Source: an uncultured bacterium
GTDB taxonomy: Bacteria; Actinomycetota; Coriobacteriia; Coriobacteriales; Coriobacteriaceae
Reading direction: 5' to 3'
Length of the DNA stretch: 35,260 nt
Assembly: GCA_905214525.1 (NCBI GenBank)
Contig: CAJMMN010000025.1
Span: 1-35,260 of the forward strand
The position numbers and the translations under genes are program-made. Under the pieces are notes generated by a model that saw only the letters and a program-made list of their open reading frames with translations, had not been told where the DNA came from and made no database searches. Position 1 is the first letter of the stretch. The number at the start of each line of letters is the position of its first letter. Of this stretch, positions 7,526-16,469 are shown piece after piece.

Positions 7526-10396
7526 TCACGCTCCCTGTGCGGCGAGCGCCGCGGTCAGGACGATGCCGGCAATCTTGGCCGCCTCGACGTCGTGTTTGTC
7601 GTAATCCTCCAAGGCCACCGAGATGGCGACCGTGGGTGAATCGTAAGGTGCAAAGCCAACGAACATCGAGTTGACGTTGGTGCCGCCGGTCTCGGCCGAG
7701 CCAGTCTTGCCGGCGACCTTGACGCCGGGGATTTGGGCATCGGTGCCGGTGCCGGACTGGACGACGGCAAGCATGGCCTGCTTGACCTGGTCGGCCGTGG
7801 TGGAGCTGACGGCCTGACCCAGCGAGCGGGACTGCGTGGTCTTGACCACGGTTCCGTCCGGGGCGAGTACCTGGGCTACAAAGTACGGGTCCATGACCAC
7901 GCCGCTGTTAGCGATGGCGGCGGCAATCACGGCGTTTTGCATGACGGTGGTCTGCGGGCCGGGCGTGTGGTCCATGCCGACAGGCTGGCCGGCGCCGGCC
8001 CAGGCGGTCTCCCACTCGGTCATGAGCGACGGGTCGGCCATGATGGAGGCCGCGGAGGTCAGGTCCTGGCCGAGTTTTTGGCCGTAGCCAAAGGCGTTGG
8101 CAAACTGCACGAGCGTGTTTGCGCCAACTTCGTTTGCCACCTGGCCAAAGACGACGTTGGAGGACACGGCAAAGGCCTGCTGCAGGCTGATGGTGCCGTA
8201 GCTCTCGTTGGCATAGTTGGTGACCGGTGCGTTGCCGATGTCCATGGAGCTGGGCGCCTGGTAGGTGCTGGTAAGGCTGGCAGTACCGGTCTCGAGTGCC
8301 GCGGAAAGCGTAACGACCTTAAACGTTGAGCCCGGCGTGTACAGCGCGTCCATGGCGCGATTGTACATGGAGCCGTCCTCGCCGCCGCCCGTCTGCAGCA
8401 GGGCATCGATGTTGGTGTTGTCGTAGGTGGGCGAGCTGGCACATGCGAGCACCGCGCCGGTACGCGGGTCGATGACCACTACAGCGCCCTTAAAGCCCTT
8501 GAGTGCCTGCTCGGCCGCCGTCTGGATACGCGAGTCGATGGTGAGCTTGGCGGTGTTGCCCGGCTGGGTCTGACCTGCGAGCGATGCGATGGCGTTGTTC
8601 CAGCTGGAGTAATCCTTGGAACCGGTGAGCGTGTCGTTCATGACGCTCTCGATGGCGGTGGTGCCATACTGCTGGCTCACGTAGCCAACCACGTGCGCTG
8701 CCAGGTTACCGTTGGGGTAGGAGCGTACGTAGGTGCCGTCCTCCTGCTGCAGCGACTCGGCCAGCGTCACGCCGTCGGACGTGATGATGGAACCGCGCTG
8801 GATGTACTTGGAGCGGGCGATGGTGTGGTTGTTGGTCGGCATGTCCTGATAGTCCTTGGCCTTGATGACCTGGACATAGGTGAGGTTGCCGATAAGGATG
8901 GCGAACAGCGCCGTAAAGGCGAGCACCGCGCGGGTTAGACGGTTGGCGAGCGCAACGCGGCCGAGCACACCGGATTCAGGCGTGTCGAGCAGGCGACGGC
9001 GCATGCGCGAGCCGACGGAATGGCTGCCGCTGCCGTAGGAAGACGAGGTGGAAAAGCGCGTGCCCGTCGGGGCGGCGGCAGATGCGACCTGATCATCGGT
9101 GATGGCGGCCATGGTGCCGGTGCCAGTAAGCTCGGCCTCGCGTCCGGTCGCCTCGTCACCGGCGCGCAGCAGGAGCGCGACGATGATAAAGCTCGCCAGC
9201 AGCGAGGAGCCGCCCTGGCTCATAAAGGGCAGGGTGACGCCGGTCAGCGGGATCAGGCGGGTTACGCCGCCAACGATCAAGAAGGCCTGGAAGCTGATGG
9301 CGGCCGTAAGGCCCGTGGCACTAAAGGCGGCAAGGTCGGATTTAGCGCGGGCAGCCGTGGTGAGGCCACGCACGGCAAAGAGCATAAACAGGATGAGCAC
9401 GGCGCCGCCGCCCAAAAGGCCCATCTCCTCGCCGATAGCCGAGAAGATAAAGTCGGACTCGACGACAGGGATGTTGTTGGCCATGCCGTTGCCGATGCCA
9501 ACACCGACCAGGCCGCCATCGGCAAGCGAGAAGAGCGACTGGACGATCTGGTAGCCCTGGCCCTGGGCATCCTTAAACGGATCGACCCAAACCTGGAAAC
9601 GCACCTGAACGTGAGACAGGAACTTGTAGGCGCCCACGGCTCCAACGGCTAAGAGCGCAAGGCCGATAACGACATACGAGAATCGTCCCGTGGCAACGTA
9701 GAGCATCAGCAAGAAGATGGTGTAGAACAGCACGGCCGAACCCAGGTCGCGTTCGAAGACGACGACGAGCAGGCACACGCCCCACACGGCAAACAGCGGC
9801 AGCAGCAGTCGCAGGCGAGGGATCTTAAAGCCCAGGATCTTGCGGTTGGAGATGGAGAGCAGCTCGCGGTTCTCGGCCAGGTACCCGGCCAGGAACAGCA
9901 CGATAAAGACCTTGGCGAACTCGCCGGGCTGGATGGTAAAGCCTGCGATGCGAATCCATAGCTTGGAGCCCGAGATCGTGGTGCCGATAAAGATGGGCAG
10001 CATCAGCAGAATGATGCCGATAATGCCAAAGGTGTACTTGTAGCGCATGACTACGTCGAGGTTCTTAACCAATGCGAGTGTTCCCACCATCAGGGCCACC
10101 GAGACAAACAGGATGATGAGCTGTGAGATGGCGAGAGCGGGGGCGAGACGCGTCACGAACGTGATGCCGATGCCCGAAAGCACAAAGACAATGGGCAGGA
10201 TGGCGGGGTCGGCGCCGGGCGCCAAGATGCGCACGGCGATATGTGCCGCGGCGAAGGCGGCAAAGAGGCCGATCGGCACCGCGAGCGTTTCAAAGGAGAT
10301 GGCGGCGCCCGCGGTGAGCACGTACATCGCATACAGCAGGATGACGGGGAACGCCGAGGCGATGAGCAAGAGCAGCTCGGTGTTGCGGCGACTCAT
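7526..10396 (-). CDS. rodA-pbpA: RodA-PbpA fusion: SEDS glycosyltransferase joined to class B penicillin-binding protein
   Basis: One uninterrupted frame of 956 residues holds both halves of the elongation or division synthase. Residues about 1-405 are a multi-membrane SEDS protein with the conserved Asp217 (FERDLGSA), the catalytic residue of lipid II polymerases. After a Ser/Thr-rich linker (about 405-460) comes a membrane anchor and a transpeptidase with STFK (Ser690, Lys693), SSN (745-747) and KTGSAETGG (Lys897). In most Actinobacteria these are adjacent rodA and pbpA genes. ATG 10396 is chosen because AAAGGGAG lies about 8 nt upstream; GTG 10405 is an alternative. The phosphatase gene stops 16 bp upstream, so they are probably cotranscribed. 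No stop or frameshift is visible at the junction. Confidence 0.95.
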   Translation of the reverse strand: MSRRNTELLLLIASAFPVILLYAMYVLTAGAAISFETLAVPIGLFAAFAAAHIAVRILAPGADPAILPIVFVLSGIGITFVTRLAPALAISQLIILFVSVALMVGTLALVKNLDVVMRYKYTFGIIGIILLMLPIFIGTTISGSKLWIRIAGFTIQPGEFAKVFIVLFLAGYLAENRELLSISNRKILGFKIPRLRLLLPLFAVWGVCLLVVVFERDLGSAVLFYTIFLLMLYVATGRFSYVVIGLALLAVGAVGAYKFLSHVQVRFQVWVDPFKDAQGQGYQIVQSLFSLADGGLVGVGIGNGMANNIPVVESDFIFSAIGEEMGLLGGGAVLILFMLFAVRGLTTAARAKSDLAAFSATGLTAAISFQAFLIVGGVTRLIPLTGVTLPFMSQGGSSLLASFIIVALLLRAGDEATGREAELTGTGTMAAITDDQVASAAAPTGTRFSTSSSYGSGSHSVGSRMRRRLLDTPESGVLGRVALANRLTRAVLAFTALFAILIGNLTYVQVIKAKDYQDMPTNNHTIARSKYIQRGSIITSDGVTLAESLQQEDGTYVRSYPNGNLAAHVVGYVSQQYGTTAIESVMNDTLTGSKDYSSWNNAIASLAGQTQPGNTAKLTIDSRIQTAAEQALKGFKGAVVVIDPRTGAVLACASSPTYDNTNIDALLQTGGGEDGSMYNRAMDALYTPGSTFKVVTLSAALETGTASLTSTYQAPSSMDIGNAPVTNYANESYGTISLQQAFAVSSNVVFGQVANEVGANTLVQFANAFGYGQKLGQDLTSAASIMADPSLMTEWETAWAGAGQPVGMDHTPGPQTTVMQNAVIAAAIANSGVVMDPYFVAQVLAPDGTVVKTTQSRSLGQAVSSTTADQVKQAMLAVVQSGTGTDAQIPGVKVAGKTGSAETGGTNVNSMFVGFAPYDSPTVAISVALEDYDKHDVEAAKIAGIVLTAALAAQGA

Positions 10397-10412
10397 AAGC
10401 GGCACTCCCTTT

Positions 10413-12212
10413 CTAGTTCTTTTCGGAGGCTTCGGCCTCGGCGGACTGTTCGGCGGTTTTCTCGGAATCTGATTCGGAGGTCGATCCCTGATTGGTGTTG
10501 TCGCGAATCGTTTGCGCGTCGATCACCTGGCGGGTCTGCTCTTCATCGATCTGGTGGCGGTACTTGGATATCGTGTCCTGCGCATCGTCGACACTTGTTT
10601 GCGGAATGCCCGCCTTGAGGCGGTTTTGCGTGTCTTCGGGCAGGTCGGACAGCTTGATGCTGGTTTCGCTTTCGAGCCAGTGGAGCTTGAGTCCGAGCGG
10701 CTTGCCGGGAAGGCCGCGCCAGACGGCGACATTGCCCTGGTAGGTACCCAGGTAGTACGAGCCGGTGACACCCGTGTAGGCCCAGATGCCAGCTGCCAGC
10801 ACAAAGACGAGGGCCAGGATGGCGGCGATAGTAATGTTGCGGCGACGCACGCGTTGCGCCTCGCGCATAACGCCATCGTCAACCAGGTCAACGACTACTA
10901 CGGTCACGTTGTCGTGGCCGCCGGCGGCAAGCGCCGCGTCCACTAGGTTGTCGACGCAGATTTGCGCGGTTGAGGACTGCGTGGCGATGTTCTCGATATC
11001 GCTATCGGGAATCATGCTCGAAAGGCCGTCGGAGCACAGGATCAGGCGGTCGCCTTCCTCGATATGCAGAGTGAAGTGGTCGGCATACATGGCGGGGTCC
11101 GAGCCCAGCGCACGGGTGATGACCGAGCGGTTGGGGTGGACGCGAGCCTCGTCTGCCGTAATCTCGCCGGCGTCCACGAGCTCCTCCACGTAGGAGTGGT
11201 CGCGGGTCACGCGGATGAGCGTGCCCTCGTGGAGCAGGTAGGCGCGAGAGTCACCCACGTGGGCGATGGCGAGCGTGTCGTTTTCGATATAGGCGCAAGT
11301 GGCTGTGCAGCCCATGCCGGGCTTGCCCAGGCCATTCAAGGCGGCCTCGATTACGGCGGCGTTGGCTGCCTCGACGGCTGCGGCCAGGCGTGCTGCGTCG
11401 GCGGACTGCGGGGCCGTCTTGGCAATAGTCTCGACGGCGATGGAAGAGGCTACCTCGCCGGCGGCGTGACCGCCCATGCCGTCGCATACGCAAAAGAGCG
11501 GCGACTGCACCAGGTAGGAATCCTCATTGTGCGGGCGTACGCAGCCAACGTCAGAGCGGGCGCCCCACATGAGTTGCGTGGTGGTGCCGGCATCATAGGT
11601 CGAGTCGGTCTCGATGCGCTCCTCGGTCAGGGGCTCAAAGCTCATGGTCGACCCGGGGTCTTTGAGCTTGGCCTCAACGGCGGCAACGTCGATCTCGGCT
11701 GTGTCACCGGGAGAGACGGTGTCGGTCTCGGCGTTTGATTCGGAATCGCCGGTGTCCGGGGAGTCGGGCTCCTCGGAAACGCGGGCGGTCGACTCGTCGT
11801 CTTGCGGGCTGACGTCTATAGGCTCGGGCGCCGGCGTAGACGCGGGCGCAACCTCGGATGCCGGGGCTATGGGAAACGCCGGCGCGGCGGGTTCGGGTGC
11901 CGCAAACACCGCAGCGCTCTCGTTGATTGCCGCGGCGACGGGCTCTGCAAAGTGAGCCGGCGCCGGGGTTGCTTCGGGCGCTGTGGGCTGTTCCGCAGCA
12001 TGTGCGCCGATGGGCGCCGCTACGGCATCCTCTTCGCCCTCGTTATCGGCGAGATCCGAAATATCATACGTTACATGCGAAAGAGGCAGGGAGAACACGG
12101 TGTCCTCGGGCTCCACGGGTGTGGAGTCCGCCGGAGCGGCGTGGGCCGGTGCAGCTACGGCGGCAGCCGGTGCCTCGGTCATGGTTGCGGACTTGTTCTC
12201 CTCGTCGATCAT
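10413..12212 (-). CDS. pstP: PP2C-family Ser/Thr phosphatase (PstP/Stp type)
   Basis: Its role would be metal-dependent dephosphorylation of kinase targets. The 599-residue product has an unusual N-terminal extension of about 210 residues, rich in Ala, Pro, Glu and Asp and probably disordered. The catalytic domain starts near 215 with MWGARSDVGCVRPHNEDS. It contains CDGMGGHAAGE (metal-binding Asp244), HVGDSRAYL, CSDGLSSM and GHDNVTVVVV. One membrane segment (about 454-477) precedes an extracytoplasmic tail of about 120 residues. Mycobacterial PstP lacks such a long cytoplasmic front part, which may be a substrate region for the kinases. The start overlaps the stop of fhaB as ATGA, so translation is coupled. 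Confidence 0.92.
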   Translation of the reverse strand: MIDEENKSATMTEAPAAAVAAPAHAAPADSTPVEPEDTVFSLPLSHVTYDISDLADNEGEEDAVAAPIGAHAAEQPTAPEATPAPAHFAEPVAAAINESAAVFAAPEPAAPAFPIAPASEVAPASTPAPEPIDVSPQDDESTARVSEEPDSPDTGDSESNAETDTVSPGDTAEIDVAAVEAKLKDPGSTMSFEPLTEERIETDSTYDAGTTTQLMWGARSDVGCVRPHNEDSYLVQSPLFCVCDGMGGHAAGEVASSIAVETIAKTAPQSADAARLAAAVEAANAAVIEAALNGLGKPGMGCTATCAYIENDTLAIAHVGDSRAYLLHEGTLIRVTRDHSYVEELVDAGEITADEARVHPNRSVITRALGSDPAMYADHFTLHIEEGDRLILCSDGLSSMIPDSDIENIATQSSTAQICVDNLVDAALAAGGHDNVTVVVVDLVDDGVMREAQRVRRRNITIAAILALVFVLAAGIWAYTGVTGSYYLGTYQGNVAVWRGLPGKPLGLKLHWLESETSIKLSDLPEDTQNRLKAGIPQTSVDDAQDTISKYRHQIDEEQTRQVIDAQTIRDNTNQGSTSESDSEKTAEQSAEAEASEKN

Positions 12213-12625
12213 CGACGGTTCACCTTCATGACCACGTCGCCAATCTGGACTTCGTCGCCCTCGCGCAGCGTTGCGGGCTCCACAAGCTGGCGGCCGTTGA
12301 CGAGCGTGCCGTTAAGCGAGTTGAGGTCCTCGATGATGAGCGCCGGGCCCTGCAGCGAAAAGCGCGCATGCGAGGCCGAGACGAACGGTTCGTTGATGCA
12401 GATGTCCGAAGATGGCGAGCGACCGACGATGACGGGGCCGAGCATGTCTACGTGGATGCCACGGATGCCGCGCGGGCCCTTGTCCACATCGATCGTCCAG
12501 ATAGCCGAGTCGCGGCGCTGTCCGCGAACAAGTCCCACGCCGGTCTTCATGACGGCGAACAGGAAGATATAGAGCAGGGCGACCAGGACGATGCGGCCTG
12601 CAAAAAGGACGATATCGATGTTCAT
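12209..12625 (-). CDS. fhaB: FhaB-like membrane-anchored FHA protein
   Basis: The 138-residue product has an N-terminal membrane segment (about 5-28) and a C-terminal cytoplasmic FHA domain (about 65-135). The phosphothreonine-binding landmarks are present: GRSPSSDI, FVSASHARF and NSLNGTLVNGRQL. FHA domains read phosphothreonine on partners such as PknB-type kinases. It sits between fhaA (6 bp away) and the phosphatase gene (ATGA overlap), the same place as fhaB in other Actinobacteria. In that lineage the homologue FipA links kinase signalling to division and wall growth; that role here is by homology only. Confidence 0.9.
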   Translation of the reverse strand: MNIDIVLFAGRIVLVALLYIFLFAVMKTGVGLVRGQRRDSAIWTIDVDKGPRGIRGIHVDMLGPVIVGRSPSSDICINEPFVSASHARFSLQGPALIIEDLNSLNGTLVNGRQLVEPATLREGDEVQIGDVVMKVNRR

Positions 12626-12631
12626 AAGCGA

Positions 12632-13642
12632 CTATCCCCTAAATTCAAAGGTGCTCAGGCCAAACGTCAGCAGATCGCCGTTGCGCAGCGGGCAGCGCGT
12701 AATGCGGCGGTTGTTGACGAGCGTGCCGTTGGTGGAATTGAGGTCCTCGATCGACCAATCCGAGCCCGTAAAGGTGAGCTGGGCGTGGCGGCGCGACACG
12801 TTGGGGTCGCGCAGGGCGATGTCCGAAACCGAACGCTCGCGACCGATGGTCACCTGTGCGGAGGTGATGCTATGGCTCTCGCCGCTCACGACGTCGACGA
12901 GCTGGGCGAGCGGGCGCTGCGGGGCGCGAGTGCTTGCCATGTTGGAGGCGATGCCGGCTGCGGCGCCTAGGCCCACGGCGGCACCGGTCGCGGCGGCTCC
13001 GCCCATGCCGGCAAGCGCGTCGCGCGAGACGGTCTGCGGCACTGGGATAGGAGCGGCGGGGTCGGGGACGCTAGGCGCGAAGGGATCTGCTACGGCAAGC
13101 GGGTCGGGAGCGGCGGCGCGAGGCGTCGGCTGCTGCTGGGGCATGGCGGCGGGGCGCTGCTGCTGCGGGGCAGCAAACTGCTGCTGGCCGGCGCGCGGGG
13201 CGCTGGCGGCACGGCTTGCCGCGGAGTTGTTTTGGCCCAGACCGTTTTGATAGGCGCGCTCTTCTTCGTACAGGCGGCCGAGCGTGGGGGCATCGACGTT
13301 CTCGGCAAAGACCGAGAACTTGCCGGCACGCAGCTGCGGATCGATCATAAAGCGCACGAGGGGCTCGCCGACAAAGACATAACGGCGCTTTTCGGCCTGC
13401 GCCTTCACGAACTCGCGGACCTCGCGCGAAAGCTCGGGGTAGAACGGGGCGAGCATGGGGTCGTCGTCGGCGGCGATAAGGATGGTATAGAGTGCCGGCG
13501 CCGTGTTGACGCCATTGATCACCAGAGTCTGATCCTCCATGTCGCGAGCGGCCTGCTTGGCAAGCTTCTTAAAGGAGAACGGGGCACGGGTGGCACCGAA
13601 GATGCCGGCCACGTGGTCCTCGAAGATGTTCAGGAAGTTCAC
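12632..13642 (-). CDS. fhaA: FhaA-like protein: DUF3662 domain plus FHA domain
   Basis: The 336-residue product starts with the FhaA N-terminal domain (about 1-125, MNFLNIFEDHVAGIFG, with the PALYTILIAADD and YPELSREVREFVKAQA segments). A low-complexity Ala/Pro/Gln linker (about 145-235) follows, then a canonical FHA domain at the C-terminus: IGRERSVSDIAL, NVSRRHAQL and NSTNGTLVNNRRI. The start is GTG 13642, which overlaps the stop of the upstream kinase gene (GTGA), with GGAGAG about 9 nt upstream. In mycobacteria FhaA binds phosphorylated PknB targets and the flippase regulator MviN. Confidence 0.92.
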   Translation of the reverse strand: MNFLNIFEDHVAGIFGATRAPFSFKKLAKQAARDMEDQTLVINGVNTAPALYTILIAADDDPMLAPFYPELSREVREFVKAQAEKRRYVFVGEPLVRFMIDPQLRAGKFSVFAENVDAPTLGRLYEEERAYQNGLGQNNSAASRAASAPRAGQQQFAAPQQQRPAAMPQQQPTPRAAAPDPLAVADPFAPSVPDPAAPIPVPQTVSRDALAGMGGAAATGAAVGLGAAAGIASNMASTRAPQRPLAQLVDVVSGESHSITSAQVTIGRERSVSDIALRDPNVSRRHAQLTFTGSDWSIEDLNSTNGTLVNNRRITRCPLRNGDLLTFGLSTFEFRG

Positions 13643-15492
13643 GAAAGATCACTCTCCGTATAGGTTCTTTGGTATCCGAGCAAATATAGGCATATCCCAA
13701 CGATTATAGAGGATAGGGTTCCCGCAACCGCCGCCTTGGCGACGACCGCGGCTGCAAGGCCGGCAATTTCCATATGGTGTGCAAGACAGGACGCCGCTGC
13801 GCAGCCGATGCCGGTGACGGCGATGGCGGCGATTGCGGCAAGGTTTGAGCCCTGATCGGCACGCTTGGCATGGGCATTGAGCAGCGCAGATGACGCCGCG
13901 GCAGTTGCCGCTACCAGCACAAAGGCAGCCCAAAGGAGCGGGTCTCCCAGCGCTGCGGCAACGTTACCGAGCCCCAGCACGCCTCCGGCTGAAAGCGCGA
14001 CCGTGGCCAGACGGGCAAAAAGTGCGCCCATGCCCGTTGCCGCGGCGGCGCTTGCCGGGCCGAGCCAAAATGACGCGACGCCGGCGGTGACCCCAGCTGC
14101 CAGGAAGGTATTGCCGGTCAGACAGCCAAGCGCAAGCGCGCAGGTGAGTGCGGCGCTCGCGGCAGCCTCGGTGCGACCCCAGGCGATCCACCAACCGGAC
14201 ATGGCGGCGGCAAAGATCACCGCGACGGGCAGCATCGACAGGATGCCCTGTGCCTGCATGGTGGCGTTGGCCATGAGCACCAAAAAGCCCACAGCCGAGA
14301 TGGCCGAGCCAATCTGGGGGGCCAGGCCAGCCGCCGCTCCGATCGCGATAGCCGCAATGACTAGGCCGGGAAGCGCCGCGACCCCGGCCGTTTGCATCAG
14401 CAAAAAGCTAAAGGCGCCGCACGTTAGCGCCGAGATAGCGTGCATGGTGTAGTCGCGCGCATGGCTCCAGCGCGTGCCCGCCCAGCCGAGCGCGGGGTCG
14501 ACCTCGATGGCGTCGTCCTCGTAGTACGGCGGCTCGATATCGTCGAGCTCCTGCTCGTCATCCGAAAGCTCGCCAACCATTTGCTCCAGGCTGCGACGGC
14601 CCTCGCGCACGCTGCCCAGACCGGCAAGGAGCTGGTCGCAAAATGCCTCGATGCTGTTGGGGCGGTCCTGCGGCATGGGGGAGAGCGCGCTCATGAGCGC
14701 GGCCTCGGCTCCCGGGGGAAAGTGTGGTATCAGCTCGCTGGGATAGGTGGCGCCGCCGATGATGCGGTCGAGCGAGTCGGCGGGCGTGGCCGCCATAAAG
14801 GGAGCGCTGCCGCACAAGCCCTCATAGATAACGCAGGCAAGGGCAAAGACATCGGCGCGTTCGTCGACCGTGCCGGTCTCGATATCGAGCTGCTCGGGCG
14901 GCATGTAGCCGATGGTGCCGCCGCGCGAGCCGCCAAAGCCACCGGCGGACGACAGTCGCGCCATGCCAAAGTCGGTGAGCTTTACATTGCCCGAGTGGTC
15001 GATGAGCACGTTGGCGGGCTTAATGTCCAGGTGGAGTACGCCATTGCTATGGGCGAAGGTGAGCGCCTGGCCCAGGGCATCGGCAATGGCCGCGGCCTCG
15101 TCAAAGGTGAGCGAGTGGCCGTCCACGCGATGCAAAAACTCGGCCAGCGACATACCGTCGACATACTCCATGACCAGGTAGGCATAGGCGGTGTCATGCG
15201 TAAAGTCGATGACCTGTACGATATTGGGATGTTGAAGCATAGCGGCAGTGTGCGCCTCGCGCAGGACATCCATGATGTCGCTAGCGGGCATGCCGGCACC
15301 GTTGATAAGGGGGATGCGTTTAATGGCGACGCGGCGGCGCAGGTGCGTGTCGCGGCAGATCTCGATGGAGCCAAAACCGCCGGTCGCAAGTGTCTCGAGC
15401 GGCTGGTACCGCTTGAGCAGCTCGCGAGAGCTGGTGCCCTCCAAAGGAACGTCCGGCGAGAACCGGGCGGTATGTTGCGAGAAAAGCGGCAT
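13639..15492 (-). CDS. Membrane Ser/Thr protein kinase with polytopic C-terminus
   Basis: The kinase domain spans about 20-290 of 617 residues. It has a glycine loop LATGGFGSIEI, VAIKRIPL, HLDIKPANV with Asp156, DFGMA and the PPEQ activation motif. The usual HRD arginine is replaced by Leu, which marks a non-RD kinase. After an acidic segment (about 310-345) the rest is a series of Ala/Gly-rich membrane helices, about eight to ten, instead of a PASTA ectodomain. It occupies the operon head, whereas actinobacterial pknA normally sits next to pknB, so it may be the functional PknA counterpart. ATG 15492 is preferred over 15594 because GAGGG precedes it and a promoter-like site lies between the two. 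The stop overlaps fhaA by GTGA. Confidence 0.9.
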   Translation of the reverse strand: MPLFSQHTARFSPDVPLEGTSSRELLKRYQPLETLATGGFGSIEICRDTHLRRRVAIKRIPLINGAGMPASDIMDVLREAHTAAMLQHPNIVQVIDFTHDTAYAYLVMEYVDGMSLAEFLHRVDGHSLTFDEAAAIADALGQALTFAHSNGVLHLDIKPANVLIDHSGNVKLTDFGMARLSSAGGFGGSRGGTIGYMPPEQLDIETGTVDERADVFALACVIYEGLCGSAPFMAATPADSLDRIIGGATYPSELIPHFPPGAEAALMSALSPMPQDRPNSIEAFCDQLLAGLGSVREGRRSLEQMVGELSDDEQELDDIEPPYYEDDAIEVDPALGWAGTRWSHARDYTMHAISALTCGAFSFLLMQTAGVAALPGLVIAAIAIGAAAGLAPQIGSAISAVGFLVLMANATMQAQGILSMLPVAVIFAAAMSGWWIAWGRTEAAASAALTCALALGCLTGNTFLAAGVTAGVASFWLGPASAAAATGMGALFARLATVALSAGGVLGLGNVAAALGDPLLWAAFVLVAATAAASSALLNAHAKRADQGSNLAAIAAIAVTGIGCAAASCLAHHMEIAGLAAAVVAKAAVAGTLSSIIVGICLYLLGYQRTYTESDLS

Positions 15493-15572
15493 GGCCAACC
15501 CTCGTGCGTTTAAAGTTCGTTTGCGAGCGGCGGGCGCGGAGCCGAGCCATTCGCGGTGGCATAGTTGCTGCC

Positions 15573-15581
15573 AGTGTAGCA
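15573..15581 (-). promoter_or_regulatory. Candidate extended -10 for the wall-growth operon
   Basis: The minus strand reads TGCTACACT (TG, one base, then TACACT), an extended -10 pattern, about 80 nt upstream of the ATG at 15492. No good -35 is visible. Its position downstream of the longest possible start (15594) supports the shorter kinase start. Confidence 0.4.
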
Positions 15582-15636
15582 CGCTTGGGTGCATGGGGAG
15601 GATAGCGGGATGCGAGGCCGCCTGTCTGGCTTGGCC

Positions 15637-16353
15637 TTAGCGCTTCTTCTTGTTCTTCTTCTGCTTGCGCTGCTTGCCCTTGGTCTCCTGGGGCTTGTCG
15701 CCCTGCTTGGCCTCGGCGGCGGCCTTCTCGGCCTTCATCTTCTTGCGTTTGGTCTCGATGCGGAGTTTTTTGTTGATGCGCGCCTTAAGGAAGGGACCGA
15801 ACTGCTCGGCATCGCCGCGGACAAAGGTGTCCTTAGGGATCGTCACGCCCTGGTCGGCGAACATGGCCACAAAGATGCGCTCGCCGTCGAGCACGTGGTC
15901 GAGCTTTTCAAACGGGAAGAACTGCGACTTGCCGCTCGTGCCCCAAACCATCAGGCCGTCCTCGTTGGCGGCGACGCGGCGATAGCGGCCACCCATGGAC
16001 TCGTCGGCCTCAACGGCGTCGATAAAGTCGCGGGCGAGGGTGTGGTGCAGGTTTTTGCTCCACCAGGCCAAAAAGGCGCCGAATACGATCAAGACGACGC
16101 CAAACTTGATCCAGTTGCCGCCGGCCACCAGCATGCCGATGCCGATGAGCGCGGCAATTGCCGCGGCGACATACAGCGAGCCGCGACGCCTGGGCGAGGC
16201 GACCAGGCGGGCGAAGTCGGTGACGAGGTCGTTTTCGTATTGGTACTCGTTGAGGTACAGGATGCCGTCGTCGGCTGCGGCCTGCTCCTCGAGCGCGACC
16301 TCGACCTGGTCGGCTGCTTCGGAGGGAACGAGGTTGCTCTCTGCGTCTGCCAT
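15637..16353 (-). CDS. YcxB-like two-helix membrane protein
   Basis: The 238-residue product has an acidic N-terminus and two adjacent membrane segments (about 58-78 and 81-98). A cytoplasmic domain with RRVAANEDGLMVWGTSGKSQFFPFEKLDHVL follows in two pieces typical of YcxB-like proteins: a beta-rich module ending in a Phe-containing segment. The tail (about 195-238) is strongly Lys-rich and probably disordered or nucleic-acid-binding. The gene is divergent from dnaX with about 116 bp between them, and it is followed after about 145 bp by the kinase operon on the same strand. The biochemical function of the family is unknown. Confidence 0.7.
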   Translation of the reverse strand: MADAESNLVPSEAADQVEVALEEQAAADDGILYLNEYQYENDLVTDFARLVASPRRRGSLYVAAAIAALIGIGMLVAGGNWIKFGVVLIVFGAFLAWWSKNLHHTLARDFIDAVEADESMGGRYRRVAANEDGLMVWGTSGKSQFFPFEKLDHVLDGERIFVAMFADQGVTIPKDTFVRGDAEQFGPFLKARINKKLRIETKRKKMKAEKAAAEAKQGDKPQETKGKQRKQKKNKKKR

Positions 16354-16469
16354 GCTCTTTGGACTCCTATCGCGGCGGGCTCGCCGTACGGGTTATTATG
16401 GAATGCAGTATGCCGTGCGACCGCATGGCCGCCGCGGCAACAAGACTCAGTATACCCGGGGGAGCACCC

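Noticed and set aside
13639..15594. Longer start of the head kinase at 15594
   Set aside because: The extra 34 residues cross a promoter-like site and lack a ribosome binding site, whereas 15492 has one.
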